Source: Pardosa pseudoannulata (taxonomy: Eukaryota > Arthropoda > Arachnida > Araneae > Lycosidae). From it: 64,000 bases of DNA. The notes below the pieces were generated by a model. It had not been told where the DNA came from. It was given only the letters and a program-made list of their open reading frames with translations, and made no database searches. The stretch's first letter is position 1. Each line of letters opens with the position of its first letter. Both the position numbers and the translations under genes were made by a program. Below are positions 36,513-47,440 of the stretch, piece by piece. The stretch lies in contig CM063504.1 of assembly GCA_032207245.1 (NCBI GenBank), forward strand, positions 84,146,344 through 84,210,343, given 5' to 3'.

Positions 36513-36959
36513 AAGGGTAGAGGGAGATTTGGAAGACCTGTCCCCTCCCGAAATTCTAGAAAACCATTTCGTCAAAAGAAAATGTTCCATGTGTGTGTGT
36601 AGGTGCCATCTGCCTAGTTGTATAAGAACATGTTCCTAAAAAAATTGCTTCGACTATAGAATGTTTTGCTTGCCAAATATTCAACATTTTCTCTAAATTC
36701 TACTATAGGTGCCCTTCCTCGTTAGTTTTTACCTTTTCTCTTTTGTCATCATTTTTTTTTTTATCATTTGAATCAAAAATGGGTAATTGCCATACCTTAT
36801 ATTCAATTCATAAATTATAACTAGTATTAGAATTAGTATGGGAGGGATTTTTGGATGACCTTTATACCTTAATTTTGCCTTTATACCTTAATTTTGTTTT
36901 ACTGAAGTATCATTCTCAAATAACAATTTCTTTCCTCTTTGGTCCCCACGGGCAAACAA

Positions 36960-37111
36960 TTTCTGGATATTGTCCTGAGTACCAGAATTGGTAGGTTTGA
37001 ATCCCACTGCTGGCATGGACGTTCGTAGCCGTTAGGGATTGGCTTTAAGTAGTAGGTCCCGGTCTCATTAGTTGTGCAGTTTAAAAGTAGACCATAGCTC
37101 TCCAAACCAAC
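36960..37111 (+). mobile_element. tRNA-derived SINE, plus strand, decayed head
   Basis: B-box region 'ggtttgaatcccactgctgg', body 'gacgttcgtagccgttaggg', 'taggtcccggtctcattag' and tail 'ctctccaaaccaac'. The A-box part is not recognisable. No target duplication found. Confidence 0.8.
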
Positions 37112-38938
37112 AGAACTAGTAAAGTTTGTATTATCCCGTTATTGATCTATTTCAAAAACCTGGTTTACATAAATTTCAGCAGCATCTATAAGCAAACTTC
37201 AGAATTTTATTTATTTATTCATTTTTTATGAACAACATTCCTGTCTCTTTTTAACTCTATTCATGCAAACCACAATATTTTATGGTAATGTGCTCCATTT
37301 TAATGAATGTTTGAATCTGCAATAAACTTTTAACTCGTATATATATGTAAGTATGTGCTTGCTTATATCTGTGTGCTACTGCACACTCGTTACATTTAAT
37401 GAATAAGATATGCACATATATGTGTCTGGAAGAGTATAAACACGTATCTATGAACTTCATAATGCCTTTGAAAAATAGAGTTAATCTTATACTCGGATTG
37501 GTAGCATCCACGGTCACAGATTAATCAAAATGTGTGGGAACTTGTCAAATACTCAGCCACAATCTTTCAAATAATTTTTCTCCCATCTCACTTTGAAAAA
37601 TGTCTCTGTGCCTTCTGATTTCCGAACAGATGTATTTATTTGTAGCTTACAACTGGGTCGTATTCCTTTAGTTATCGATCGCTTATCTTCCTTTAAATAG
37701 AGGTCGAAGACAGTTATGACTCGAAGTGTTCTACGTTTGATATATTGCTCGATTATTTGTTATTTCAAATAATTTATCTTTCCGTCTCTTTCAGTGTAGA
37801 GATACTGTTTTAATAGAAAAGAAAGAGCGACGTATATCCATAACAAATAATTTCCCATTACTTCTAACTTGTTTTTGGTCTGAAATATATCTTGGCTTCA
37901 TCTACCCACCTTCAACAGAAATTTAGCTGGTCTCGAGGGGTTTTTTCATAAGAATTACCTGAAATAAATATTTATGATACCGCAGTCTAGAGCCAGTACC
38001 TGGAGCTTCGAATCCCGTTGCAAGAATATAAGTTTCAATTTCTTGAAATCGGCTTGACCAGGAGGTCCCAAAATCTTTAACTCCAGAATAAGAATTGTGT
38101 AAATGGGTTTCTCCAACCCTCCAAATAAAATCCCTTTTATCTGGTAAAATAACGGTAACTGAACTGGAACATGTTCTATTCACCTGTCGTGTAGATTACA
38201 AATTTAACGACGAAATTCGTTGCACGTACTCAGTAATAGAGTTTGTTTCATATACGGCACCCAGTCTATCATTACTCTTACCTACCGCAGTCGAGTAAAC
38301 GGGGCACTCATCACGTACCCCAGAAAACTTCTAGTTCAAACGACCTGTTGTGTTGCGTTACATTAACATTCATTTGTGCATTCACTGAAATTATGTATTT
38401 TCTATCGGTGGAGAGTGTTACACCTTTCAGTTTATCTGCAGAAGGCACTTTTCGAAGCAAATCGAGAAGAGGCAACACCTACTAGTAGAACACACTTCTA
38501 GCAGGTGCTGGGAGAGGACACCTGCATCATGTGCCTTAGAATGGTGAATTAATGTCGGAGCAAATGGGTAGAAACCTGCCAAGAGAAAGGGTTTAGGGTG
38601 GGTAACCTTTCAATCATAGAGGGTTAATACCTGTGTTGACAGGTAGACCGCAGGCTGCACACATTTCATACAGATGATTTTGGGAGGGGAAAGGGATAAA
38701 GCGATTTATGTTTCCTTATAAAAACTCTATTCACAACATATAAAGATTCAATAAGACATATTTCGAACGAAACCTTATTTTAACAGCTCGAGAAAAGGAA
38801 TATCTAAAACAATGCACACATTATTTTTTTAAACCTTTGAATGTCTTTTTAAAATAAAATATAATTTACAATTTATATCAGTTTCAATCATTGTCTTTAT
38901 TCTTTCCAACAGTCTAATCATGCGGAACAAGCTACATT
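37112..38938. other. No gene recognised
   Basis: AT-rich with several sub-90-codon ORFs (37257-37517, 37923-38183, 38095-38298, 38243-38485) that overlap on opposite strands and show no domains. Confidence 0.5.
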
Positions 38939-38952
38939 TAATGATAAGTGTG

Positions 38953-39127
38953 GTTTGGCTTTGAGAGCTCAGGTCTACTTTTTTTGCAACAGGATGGCCA
39001 ATGAGACCGGGACCTACAGTTTAAAGCCGATTCCGAACGGCTACGAACATCCATGCCAATGTGAGATTCGAACCCAAGAACGCCGGCACCGAAGGCCAGC
39101 ACCCTAACCAATCGGCCATCGTTTGGC
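38953..39127 (-). mobile_element. tRNA-derived SINE, full length
   Basis: Minus-strand copy with both boxes (B-box region 'gagattcgaaccc' at about 39062-39074; A-box side 'ccaatcggccatcg'). A perfect 14-bp duplication 'taatgataagtgtg' lies at 38939-38952 and 39128-39141. Confidence 0.93.
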
Positions 39128-39141
39128 TAATGATAAGTGTG

Positions 39142-39518
39142 CATTTATGTATACTTATCATTAAATGTAGCTTATTCCGCACACTTAACATTAAAGGATT
39201 TGTTAAATTAATATTTCTTTTCAATGTATTATTTTCGCATACAAGGACAAAACAAAATTGTGTATGGTAAAAATACAGGCAAGTGGCTGTAGACTGCTTA
39301 CCGACTGCTACCTTTGAGTATTTTTGTAGATGAAAAATATTCTCATGCCACATGGGGGAAAAGACTCCGCATTATGTGTCCCGGAGTGGGAAAGAATCGA
39401 TGTCTAAACAAACGGGTAGACATGTCTGGAATATTATTCTTATTTTTTAAATAGTATTTTACATTATTTTGTTTCCCTTTTTTAAAACTAGAATCAGTGG
39501 TGAAATATATGCACAAAG
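39142..39518. other. No gene recognised
   Basis: Unique sequence between the SINE and the minisatellite; the opposed ORFs (39021-39353 and 39061-39270) start inside the SINE. Confidence 0.5.
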
Positions 39519-39945
39519 GATCTACATACATCCAACAAGACTTAAATGATTCGAACCAAATCAAATATTTACACACATCCAACAAGATCTAAATGATTCT
39601 AACCAAGTCAAATATCTACACAGATTCAACAAGACCTAAATGATTCTAACCAAATCAAATATTTACACACATCCAACAAGACCTAAATGATTCTAACCAA
39701 ATCAAATATCTACACACATCCAACAAGACCTAAATGATTCTAACCAAATCAAATATCTACACACATCCAACAAGACCTAAATGATTCTAACCAAATCAGA
39801 TATCTACACACATCCAACAAGACCTAAATGATTCTAACCAAATCAAATATTTACACACATCCAACAAGACCTAAATGATTCTAACCAAATCAAATATTTA
39901 CACACATCCAACAAGACCTAAATGATTCTAACCAAATCAAATATC
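39519..39945. repeat. 47-bp minisatellite, about nine units
   Basis: The unit contains 'acatccaacaagacctaaat' followed by 'gattctaaccaaatcaaata', repeating every 47 bases with only a few substitutions (ttcaac at 39620; cagata near 39797). 47 is not a multiple of 3, so it is not a coding repeat. There are no unique spacers between direct repeats, so it is not CRISPR-like. Confidence 0.96.
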
Positions 39946-40559
39946 TCGACTCGGATACCAAGCGATATTTTTTAAGGCCTGTCGTCACAGAAATTAAGTC
40001 GGTTTGTAAAGCAAACACAAAGAATTGACGATTAAAAAAAAGAAATTCTAGAATGCCTTTGAGCGACAGGGCAAGTAGGATTATATACCCCAATTTTCGC
40101 CTTTCCGGGAAGAGAGAAAGTTCGCACACATTCATTCTTTGTCTTCTCCCTCCCTCCAAGTCATCTGCTTTCCTAAACGGGTCCCAGATGTACATGCATG
40201 CGTAGTGTGTGTGTGCGTGTATCAATCGCTTATGGTGGCTTTGCGCATATATACCAGTTTTTCCACATTAAGAAGGTGTTCGGGCCCTCTCGGTTCCATC
40301 GACCCGTTCAGTGAACCATTCGTGTTTCCTCATTCTGCTCGTGAGAATTCGGTTGTTTTTATTTGCATTTTCCCCCTTTTTCGATCTGGAGATGGAAAAC
40401 CGCGTTCAGAGAAAGGTGTCGGTGAGGGAGTGGAGATTGACAGGTGAGGTTCACAGTGAATGTCTCTGTTGTTCTGTTTGACATTTTCAACTGTGAATGG
40501 CTAGAGCAACGACTGGTATTTCGGGTAGTATGTGTGTCTATGTAAGATGTAATGATCGT
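39946..40559. other. No gene recognised
   Basis: Somewhat GC-richer with a short TG/GT run near 40206. Overlapping ORFs on both strands (39890-40225, 40139-40447, 40359-40649) without recognisable features. Confidence 0.45.
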
Positions 40560-41225
40560 CATGGGATGTAATACAATACCGCCACTGGGATGAAGTCCTG
40601 ACCTGTGGTGGCAGATATAGAGGGGATTATATCTAGTGCTGATATTCATATTTTTATTATTAGAGCCAAAATCACTTTACATTTTGTCTAACTCACATTA
40701 GAGCCCACAGTGGAGTGCAGTTAGCTCTTAATTTAAGCAAGCAGTTACAATTAAGAACCAGAAGCAATCTATATAGTCAGAGATGAGGTGTAATACAATA
40801 CCTTCACTGGGATGTGGTCCTGACCTGTGGTGGCAGATATAGAGAGGATTATAACTAGTGCTGATATTCATATTTTTATTATTAGAGCCAAAATCACTTT
40901 ACATTTTGTCTAACTCACATTAGAGCCCACAGTGGAGTGCAGTTAGCTCTTAATTTAAGCAAGCAGTTACAATTAAGAACCAGAAGCAATCTATATAGTC
41001 AGAGATGAGGTGTAATACAATACCTTCACTGGGATGTGGTCCTGACCTGTGGTGGCAGATATAGAGGGGATTATAACTAGTGCTGATATTCATATTTTTA
41101 TTATTAGAGCAGAAATCACTTTACATTTAGTCTAACTCACATTAGTTCCCACAGTGGTGTGCATTTAGCTCTTAATTTAAGCAAGCAGTTACAATTAAGA
41201 ACCAGAAGCAATGTATATAGCCACA
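40560..41225. repeat. 222-bp tandem triplication
   Basis: 'taatacaatacc' occurs at 40569, 40791 and 41013, exactly 222 bases apart. Units 1 and 2 are almost identical over the stretch from 'ctgacctgtggtggcagata' on. Unit 3 carries more changes ('agagcagaaatcac', 'gttcccacagtggtg'). Confidence 0.95.
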
Positions 41226-41404
41226 GAGATGCAAGAGGTACATACCGCCTATGAGCTGGACGCAATTTGATAACAACTTATTTACCAGGTCGTCAAGAAG
41301 TTCTGTTTGAGGCACTGCTGTATATTTTCACCCTTTTTCCTATTGTCACCATGGACTTTCTACCTTCGTGAAAGGGTATGACATCTTAATATTGATGGGA
41401 AAAA

Positions 41405-41610
41405 TATATATTATCCTATCTGGGGTAGGATTTTTTACGATTTCTGTAGCGTTAAACATGTTTAAGTGTAGAAATATTACTATCACTGTAGTGTTAAACC
41501 TAAAGGGGAGATGAGGTTTATTACAGAATATCTCAACAAACGCTAGTCTTTGCATTGTTCGCCGAGAAATTTTACTTTTTAAATTTAGAATAGGGGGTAA
41601 TTCTAAGTTT
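41405..41610 (+). repeat. Dispersed repeat R2, copy 2
   Basis: Diverged match to 17560-17740, starting at 'ctggggtaggattttttacg' and ending near 'aatttagaatag'. Confidence 0.5.
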
Positions 41611-42099
41611 GATTTCATAGTACATGGTTTTTTAATCCTGTTAGCAACAATGTATCAACCTTAACAGGTTGAATCAACCTTAAACAGGTGGTTCTAATTA
41701 GTTCTCGTGTCTTTTTCCCAACTTGCACAAAATTGTTCAGATGAGCCAGAAATAAACAGTAATTTTAGGACACATTAGATTCCGTTTTACTTGTATGTCA
41801 AGGGGTTAAAAACATGGACATGCCTTAATGCTAATAAAAAATACTTAAAAAAAAAAGGATATGACTGTAGATTTTAAATGCACTCCATTAAAAGCAGGAC
41901 GTGACATAATAAATGTATTCTTCAGTTTATGAATGGTTAGTTGCATGGCTCAATTTGTAGAAGAGGTATATTACTCGACTATTGGTAAATTGCACGAATA
42001 ATTTTTTATTAGAGCAATTTCATTTACATTTACAGCGAAATTGAAAGCAATAAGACTTTTTAAATGAAAACTAATATAGTAAGAATGTTTGAAGCAATA
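41611..42099. other. No gene recognised
   Basis: AT-rich, no supportable feature apart from a short local repeat 'ttaacaggttgaatcaacct' near 41660-41685. Confidence 0.5.
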
Positions 42100-43085
42100 T
42101 AAATTCCTTGAGCACAACACTGGAAGGTTATCACTTCTATAAAATCCAATCTCCGATTCTTTAAAATGCTATTTACGAAATATATAAAAAATGCATAAAA
42201 ACTAAACAAAGGTATTTAAAACGGATAATGAGGGGTATTTGCATTACTTATGAATATTAGATCTAAAATTGTACTGATTTAAGCTATTACTAGTTAATAG
42301 AACGTGTTCTTATTTAGCATGTACTGATAACAAAGCTATTTCAAACCAACCGTCTAATAGAACAATTTTGAATTAGGTGTGGATTCACGTGCAATTTACA
42401 GTCTCCTAACAATTCAGGTAATTGCATAAAGTGTTGCCACACTACACTACTGGAAACATCGCATGCTAAAAATGCAAAATAAAAAGAGAGAAGTAATCAT
42501 AAAGCGAAAAAGACCCAATGCAAACAATGGCTTATTAATAGTAATAAATTAGTAGTAGTCTGAAGGACCACCTATGATGTGGTGATAAAAAGAATTTTAT
42601 TTTATTTAATTCCCTGAGCACAATATTGAAAGGTTAGCACTTCTATAAAATCCAATCTCCGATTCTTTAAAATTTTATTTACAAAGTATATAAAAAATGC
42701 ATAAAAAACTAAACAAAGGTATTCAAAACGGATAATGGGGGGAGCACTTGCGTTACTTATGAATATTAGATTTAATCTATTACTAGTTAACAGAACCTGT
42801 TCTTATTTAGCATGTACTGATAACAAAGCTATTTCAAACCCACCGTGTAACAGAACAATTTTGAATTAGGTGTGGATTTACAGCCTCCTAAGAATTCAGG
42901 TAATTGCATAAGTGTTGCACACTACACTACTGGAAACATCGCACGCTAAAAAGGTAAAAAGAGAGAGAGAGACAAGTAATAATAAAGCGAAAAAGACCCA
43001 ATGCAAACAATAGCGTATTAGTAGTAATAAATTAGTAGTAGTCTGAAGGACCACCTATGATGTGGTGATAAAAAGAATTTTATTT
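42100..43085. repeat. ~500-bp direct tandem duplication
   Basis: 42100-42604 and 42606-43085 align throughout: both start 'aattcc.tgagcacaa.a' and end 'aaggaccacctatgatgtgg' plus 'tgataaaaagaattttattt'. Small deletions in the second copy account for its shorter length. Non-coding. Confidence 0.93.
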
Positions 43086-43630
43086 TTTGAAAAACAAAAA
43101 CAAAATAAAGCAGATCCAACAATAGAATTACTACGAGGAAGAAGCGTTTGTCTGTTTTCTCCTTAATGAATGCATAATAACGCAATCATCCATTTATAAA
43201 AAGTCTTTACACACGCATTGTGAAACGTCATAAATCGCTTTTTCGAACCTTATGCTTCATTCAGCATGGGTTATTGGAGATTGTGTTCAGACCCATTTAT
43301 TCCCCGGAGGGTCAGATTCTTCAGAATATCAAAGCCGTTTTCTAATCTCATGCGGATTTAATGGGCTTACTGTGAATTGGATCACTTTCGAATGTCGTGC
43401 AACCGGTATTACGTGAATCGGACTGCAAGGTGGGTAACGGTATTAGGAGATCAGAGGGAATTTGTGGAGTTATTTAACAGAGTATTGATGTTTTGGTATC
43501 AGGAAATAGAGGTTAAAATCTTAAAAAGTCTTAAGACCGTAATTTCCGATGTCTTTTTTCTTTTTGTTTTGTGAAATTTAATTTAATATGTTTTTAAAAT
43601 GTAGTTTTGTGGATATCTTTTAATATCGTT
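43086..43630. other. No proven gene
   Basis: Slightly GC-richer at 43240-43450. The 65-codon ORF 43377-43574 crosses a donor-like 'gcaaggtgggta' at about 43425. No domain recognised. Confidence 0.35.
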
Positions 43631-43634
43631 TTAA

Positions 43635-44192
43635 CCCCTTCCGGTAAAATGACGAGTCTAGCTCGTCATTAGTTTTTTATTCCATACCGCACAATGACGA
43701 GCTACACTCGTCATGCGATTAAAGTTATTGTTAAATATGATAATTAATTTAGTTTAAAATTTCTAGTGTACTGAATTTGGCAACACTTTTATCACTTGTG
43801 AAAATCACAAGTCACTATTGCATATTGTTTACTTGGAACAAGTCATTGCCAAATTAATGAGTCAGAATAAAAGAAAACCTACTAAGAAATGCCGTGTGTG
43901 TTACAAGAATCAAATTAAAAGTGAGACTACTTGGCGGTGTAAACAATTAAGAATTCCTTTGCACTTTGTTTTGAAAAGTACCACTAGCTTGAAGACTATT
44001 ATCTGTATACCTTATTAATGTTTTGCTTTGATATTTTCTTAATTTTACTGTTTCTGATATTATTTAACACTATGTAAAAAGTGGATTTAATTAAGAATAT
44101 GTAAGAATTGTAAAATGAAACAAGTTTTTTAAATAAAAATTAAATGGTTATTTCATGCACAGTTTTTCATTATTAAATCATACCGGAAGGGG
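43635..44192 (+). mobile_element. piggyBac-derived non-autonomous element
   Basis: A perfect 12-bp terminal inverted repeat CCCCTTCCGGTA at both ends and TTAA on both sides (43631-43634 and 44193-44196) are diagnostic of the piggyBac superfamily. Just inside the left end are two hairpins with the same 8-bp stem ATGACGAG/CTCGTCAT (about 43649-43669 and 43694-43714). The interior keeps only the last part of the transposase gene (43818-44018). The element has therefore lost the catalytic DDD core by internal deletion. Confidence 0.93.
43818..44018 (+). pseudogene. piggyBac transposase C-terminal Cys-rich remnant
   Basis: A 66-residue frame containing KRKPTKKCRVCYKNQIKSET followed by TWRC. This is the start of the C-terminal cysteine-rich (PHD/ring-finger-like) domain of piggyBac transposases, usually PTR.C..C...G.R.ET...C..C followed by LC...CF. 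Here the second half is decayed: after TWRCKQ the expected paired cysteine and CF..YH motif are lost. Family transposases are about 550-600 residues, so nine tenths are gone. Confidence 0.85.
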
Positions 44193-44196
44193 TTAA

Positions 44197-44535
44197 TTAC
44201 GAAATTTATGAGGCAATGGAATGTTTTTTAAAAAATATTATAATGCATTGTTTTCAACTTGATAATGGCGTTACCGTATTTATTCATTTAATCTTAAGAC
44301 TACATGAGTTAGAGTTCTTTTAACATGTCGATCATAATTGATTATATTATGAATGAAATACATATATGTATGCATATAAATAACAGATGTGTTAATTATT
44401 TACTCATATATAACGCAAACTGCTTTTTCCCTTCCTCTCTCTCTCATTCTCTTCTCTCTCTCTCTCTTTTTTTTAATTCAGGGCAAAAATTTAAAATCAT
44501 GAAATTACTTTAATCAATCAATATATACATGATTG
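44197..44535. other. No gene recognised; CT-rich run
   Basis: AT-rich with a (CT)n-like run at about 44435-44465. Confidence 0.5.
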
Positions 44536-44640
44536 GTTTTTTGGTTGAGACTACTGTTTACTTGTTCCTGCGCGAGGGCTAATGAGACCGGGACAGAGTA
44601 TTCATGGTATTCGAACCCACGAACCCAATGTACCGATGAC
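44536..44640 (-). mobile_element. SINE, internally deleted, minus strand
   Basis: 'gcgagggctaatgagaccgg' joins almost directly to 'attcatggtattcgaaccca', so about 45 bases of body are deleted. The A-box side is badly decayed. Confidence 0.75.
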
Positions 44641-44917
44641 TAAAGACAGGTATTTATATTTAACTTTTACTACTCTTAGGGTGCAGTCTTACCTAAATCA
44701 ATGGTACGGGTTTAAAGCTTTTGGTATGCATACGACTGTTCCTTTATTTTATAAAATTTTGATATCTACAGAGCTTGATGAGGGATTATTTACATGAGTT
44801 TATATTAATTTATAAAGGACAATAAAAGAAATGATATATTTGTATTCAGACAAGGGTTATGGCGATTTTCTCCTTGGGAATTTTCTACTGAACTTGTCGA
44901 ACTGATCTGCAAGGTGC

Positions 44918-44919
<2 letters not shown>
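44641..44919. other. Spacer; short repeat near 44893
   Basis: 'cttgtcgaactgatctgc' (44893-44910) recurs at 46538-46555 followed by a similar 'gtgcgt', a small shared motif of unknown origin. Confidence 0.4.
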
Positions 44920-44976
<57 letters not shown>

Positions 44977-45062
44977 ATTTATATATATGTATATTATATA
45001 TATGTATATGTATGTTATATATATATATGTATATGTATGTTATATATATATATATATATATG
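44919..45062. repeat. (TA)n with TATG interruptions
   Basis: Dinucleotide tract directly abutting repeat R3. Confidence 0.95.
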
Positions 45063-45471
45063 TAAGGAAAATTCTCAGGGGTTTCAAAACTTAAATCAAG
45101 GGTAAAAATTCCCGCGTCATTTTCCATTCCCCTTTTTAACCCCTAACCTAAATTGACCACTGGAGCTACAGGTTACGCCCTCAGAGAAGGGGCCTGGCCA
45201 ATTATAAACCTACATGGCCCTAGCGGACAATTTAGGAAATTTCCAAATAAAAAGGAGATACACGCTAGCGGAGACAGATTTTTCTAGATATATTTTCCCA
45301 CACATGTTGACCCAGGACTTGTCTTGTACATAGAATGCTAGCTGACCCTTCAGTTTGTCCCTATGATGAAGTGGGAACCCGTCCTTCAAAGTTATCTTAA
45401 TAAAGGTCTTTAGCTGAAACGGTATCATTTTTATGGCCATGACTGCAACCCCCCATCGAGAAGTCAGTCTC

Positions 45472-45475
<4 letters not shown>
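45063..45475 (-). repeat. Repeat R3, copy 1, microsatellite-flanked
   Basis: Nearly identical to 52521-52949 over its length. On the minus strand it keeps a 76-codon frame from an ATG at 45440 to a stop at 45210 (starting MAIKMIPFQLKTFIK); the second copy has the same start but shifts frame after about 28 codons. It is bounded on the left by (TA)n and on the right by (CA)n(TA)n, the same arrangement as copy 2. The family is not recognised, and whether the frame was ever coding is unknown. Confidence 0.85.

Positions 45476-45559
<84 letters not shown>
45476..45559. repeat. (CA)n(TA)n compound microsatellite
   Basis: Pure CA run followed by a pure TA run, directly following R3. Confidence 0.97.
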
Positions 45560-45561
<2 letters not shown>

Positions 45562-45720
45562 CAAATTATTTTTTTCTAGTCATAATTATTATGTAGCCCT
45601 TATTGTTTTTACTTGCCCGGGATACTGGGCAAAGAGAAAGCTAATCCACGAACAGTAATAAAAATGCAGTCGGCCGACATTGAAGAGAACCGCACAAGTC
45701 TAATTATATCTTTATTTCAG

Positions 45721-45908
45721 AGCTGCTAAGACGAACATCTTTACTAGTCAACGACAGACAAGAGAAAGACACAAAAGTCAATCTGCTAGAACAGAGGTGC
45801 ACCCAAGAGCGAAGAGAGAAAGAATTTTCCCACTTACTGAACGAATTTAAGCGTAAGATCAGAAAAAACACGGAGCTATTTACCGGCGACAGCTGGGAAA
45901 CGTGTTGA
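45721..45908 (+). other. Candidate 3'-terminal coding exon
   Basis: An acceptor-like 'atatctttatttcag' ends at 45720. The following sequence is open for 61 codons to TGA (45906-45908), the frame starting after two bases at 45723. The predicted residues are hydrophilic and charge-rich (LLEQRCTQERREKEFSHLL, FKRKIRKNTELFTGDSWETC), more protein-like than other frames here. The frame is also open upstream to 45684, so splicing is not required. No matching upstream exon was found. It could be a retrotransposon remnant; I do not recognise the family. Confidence 0.3.
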
Positions 45909-46561
45909 ATAGACAGAAAATGTACATCTATAGGATAGAAAGCTTGGGAAATGGATAGAAAGAATTTTAGTTCGAGAACGCTTCTTTGATCAAGACATTT
46001 AGAGGTTGGGAAAAAGATTTTAAGGAATTAGAATAGGAGATAGGAGGTTTTTAAGGAAATATTAAAGTTAAATAATTTTGATATATTACATATATACACA
46101 CACACACACACACACATATATATTTTATACTCTATTAATTTTTTTATTCATATAGTATTTCCATATATATCATAAAACATAAAAATGATTTTTAAGGTGA
46201 TAACCAAGCGATGAGGAAAGGTTTTTGTCTCAGAAACTTTTTAAAGATAATTTTTAAGACCATAGCTTTTTCATAATTATTATAAAGACCGTAAGATATT
46301 CATACTTAAACAACATCATATAATAAGTTAAGCAATAAAAGCAACGATATATTAGTGTTTAGACAAAATTTATGGCGGTGGTCCCCTCAGAAATTTTGTT
46401 CGGTTCGAAAGGTTTCGAAACGGGAGAAACCAAGCCCTTTTCCCGCTATGTGGACCTAATCCAAGAACGGCTATCTTAACGATCTCTTCGAGTAACGAGG
46501 ACATTTAACTGGAAAATTGTGAAACGGGGAATGCACTGCACTTGTCGAACTGATCTGCCAC
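45909..46561. other. No gene recognised; (CA)n tract
   Basis: (CA)n at about 46096-46115 followed by TA. A GC-richer stretch at 46370-46560 has no recognised content except the short motif shared with 44893. Confidence 0.45.
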
Positions 46562-46807
46562 GTGCGTGTTTTAAAACCATTGTTCGGTTTTTTTCTTCTT
46601 TCCTTTTCTTCTGCAGGTCTGTCGGAGGTGAATGACACACATAATTTTTCGTACATAGATGATGCCGTAACGTCTACTTGTCTCAAGGCCACCGAGAAAG
46701 CTTATTTTTTGCTACCTTCGAGAGACAATAGTTACGCACTCGCGACTGATGAATTCTTTGCCTTGAAACTGACTTTTGGTTGCGTTTTTTTTTTTCTTTT
46801 TAATTAA
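46562..46807 (+). other. ORF with signal-peptide-like start or exon with strong acceptor
   Basis: Two readings compete. As a whole, the 81-codon ORF starts MRVLKPLFGFFLLSFSSAG, resembling a secretion signal with basic n-region, hydrophobic core and small residues before a possible cleavage site, then two N-glycosylation sequons (NDT, NFS). Alternatively the codons for the hydrophobic part are a polypyrimidine tract ending in 'ttttcttctgcag' (AG at 46613-46614), a very good splice acceptor, and the coding part is 46615-46804. A minus ORF overlaps (46471-46692). No family recognised. Confidence 0.25.
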
Positions 46808-47053
46808 AAGCTCGTTTTACCGGAATATTTAGTTATATTTCAAACCAGAAACTGAGCGAAACGTATAATGAAGAAGTGAAATGCGTCTATAATACGGCAT
46901 GTTGAAGCTGTTTATTAACGTATTTCGTCGTTTACTGCATATACCCTGTTTTTAGCTGAAAAAAAATGTGAAAAATTATATTTCATGTGTAAAACGCACT
47001 TAAAATTCACGATATGAGCTATTTTCCAGATTGTTAAACAATTGCTATGTGGA
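46808..47053. other. No gene recognised
   Basis: Unique AT-rich spacer. Confidence 0.5.
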
Positions 47054-47067
47054 CTTAATGATTAGGT

Positions 47068-47260
47068 TTGGTTTGGTTTGGTTTGGTTTGGTTTGGAGTG
47101 CTACGGTCTACTTTTTGCAACACGAGGGTTAATGAGACCGAGATCTACAGCTTAAAGCCGATTCCGAACGGCTACAAACATCCATGCCACTGCGGGATTC
47201 CAACCCACGAACTCCTGTACCGAAGGCCAGCACCGTAACCAATCGGCCATCTTTCGGTAA
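47068..47260 (-). mobile_element. tRNA-derived SINE with extended (GGTTT)n tail
   Basis: Full-length minus copy; its tail appears as six GGTTT-type units on the plus strand (about 47066-47096). It is flanked by 'cttaatgattaggt' (47054-47067) and 'ctcaatgattaggt' (47261-47274), a 14-bp duplication with one mismatch. The B box is mutated (gattccaaccc). Confidence 0.92.
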
Positions 47261-47274
47261 CTCAATGATTAGGT

Positions 47275-47440
47275 GTCACCACTCTTTCAATGGGGCGAAT
47301 GCTGCTTTGGTACCAGAAATCGTGGGTTCGAATTCCGCTGATGGCATGAATGTCCGCAGCCGTTTGGAATCGAATTTAAGCAGGAGGCACCGCTTTCATC
47401 ACCCACCGTGTTGCAACACAGTACACCGTGGAGTTCTAAA
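47275..47440 (+). mobile_element. tRNA-derived SINE, plus strand, diverged
   Basis: Directly follows the previous SINE's right duplication. B box 'gtgggttcgaattcc', body 'ggcatgaatgtccgcagccg' and 'caccgtgttgcaacaca', tail 'aaataaaccaaa'. More diverged than its neighbour, so probably the older copy into which the neighbour jumped. Confidence 0.85.

Noticed and set aside
39519..39945. Regular direct repeats resembling a CRISPR array
   Set aside because: The repeats are contiguous with no unique spacers and the context is eukaryotic; it is a minisatellite.
43377..43574. 65-codon ORF next to a donor-like GCAAG|GTGGGTA
   Set aside because: No acceptor or conserved motif upstream, and the second half of the ORF is AT-rich random-looking sequence. 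Not strong enough to call an exon.
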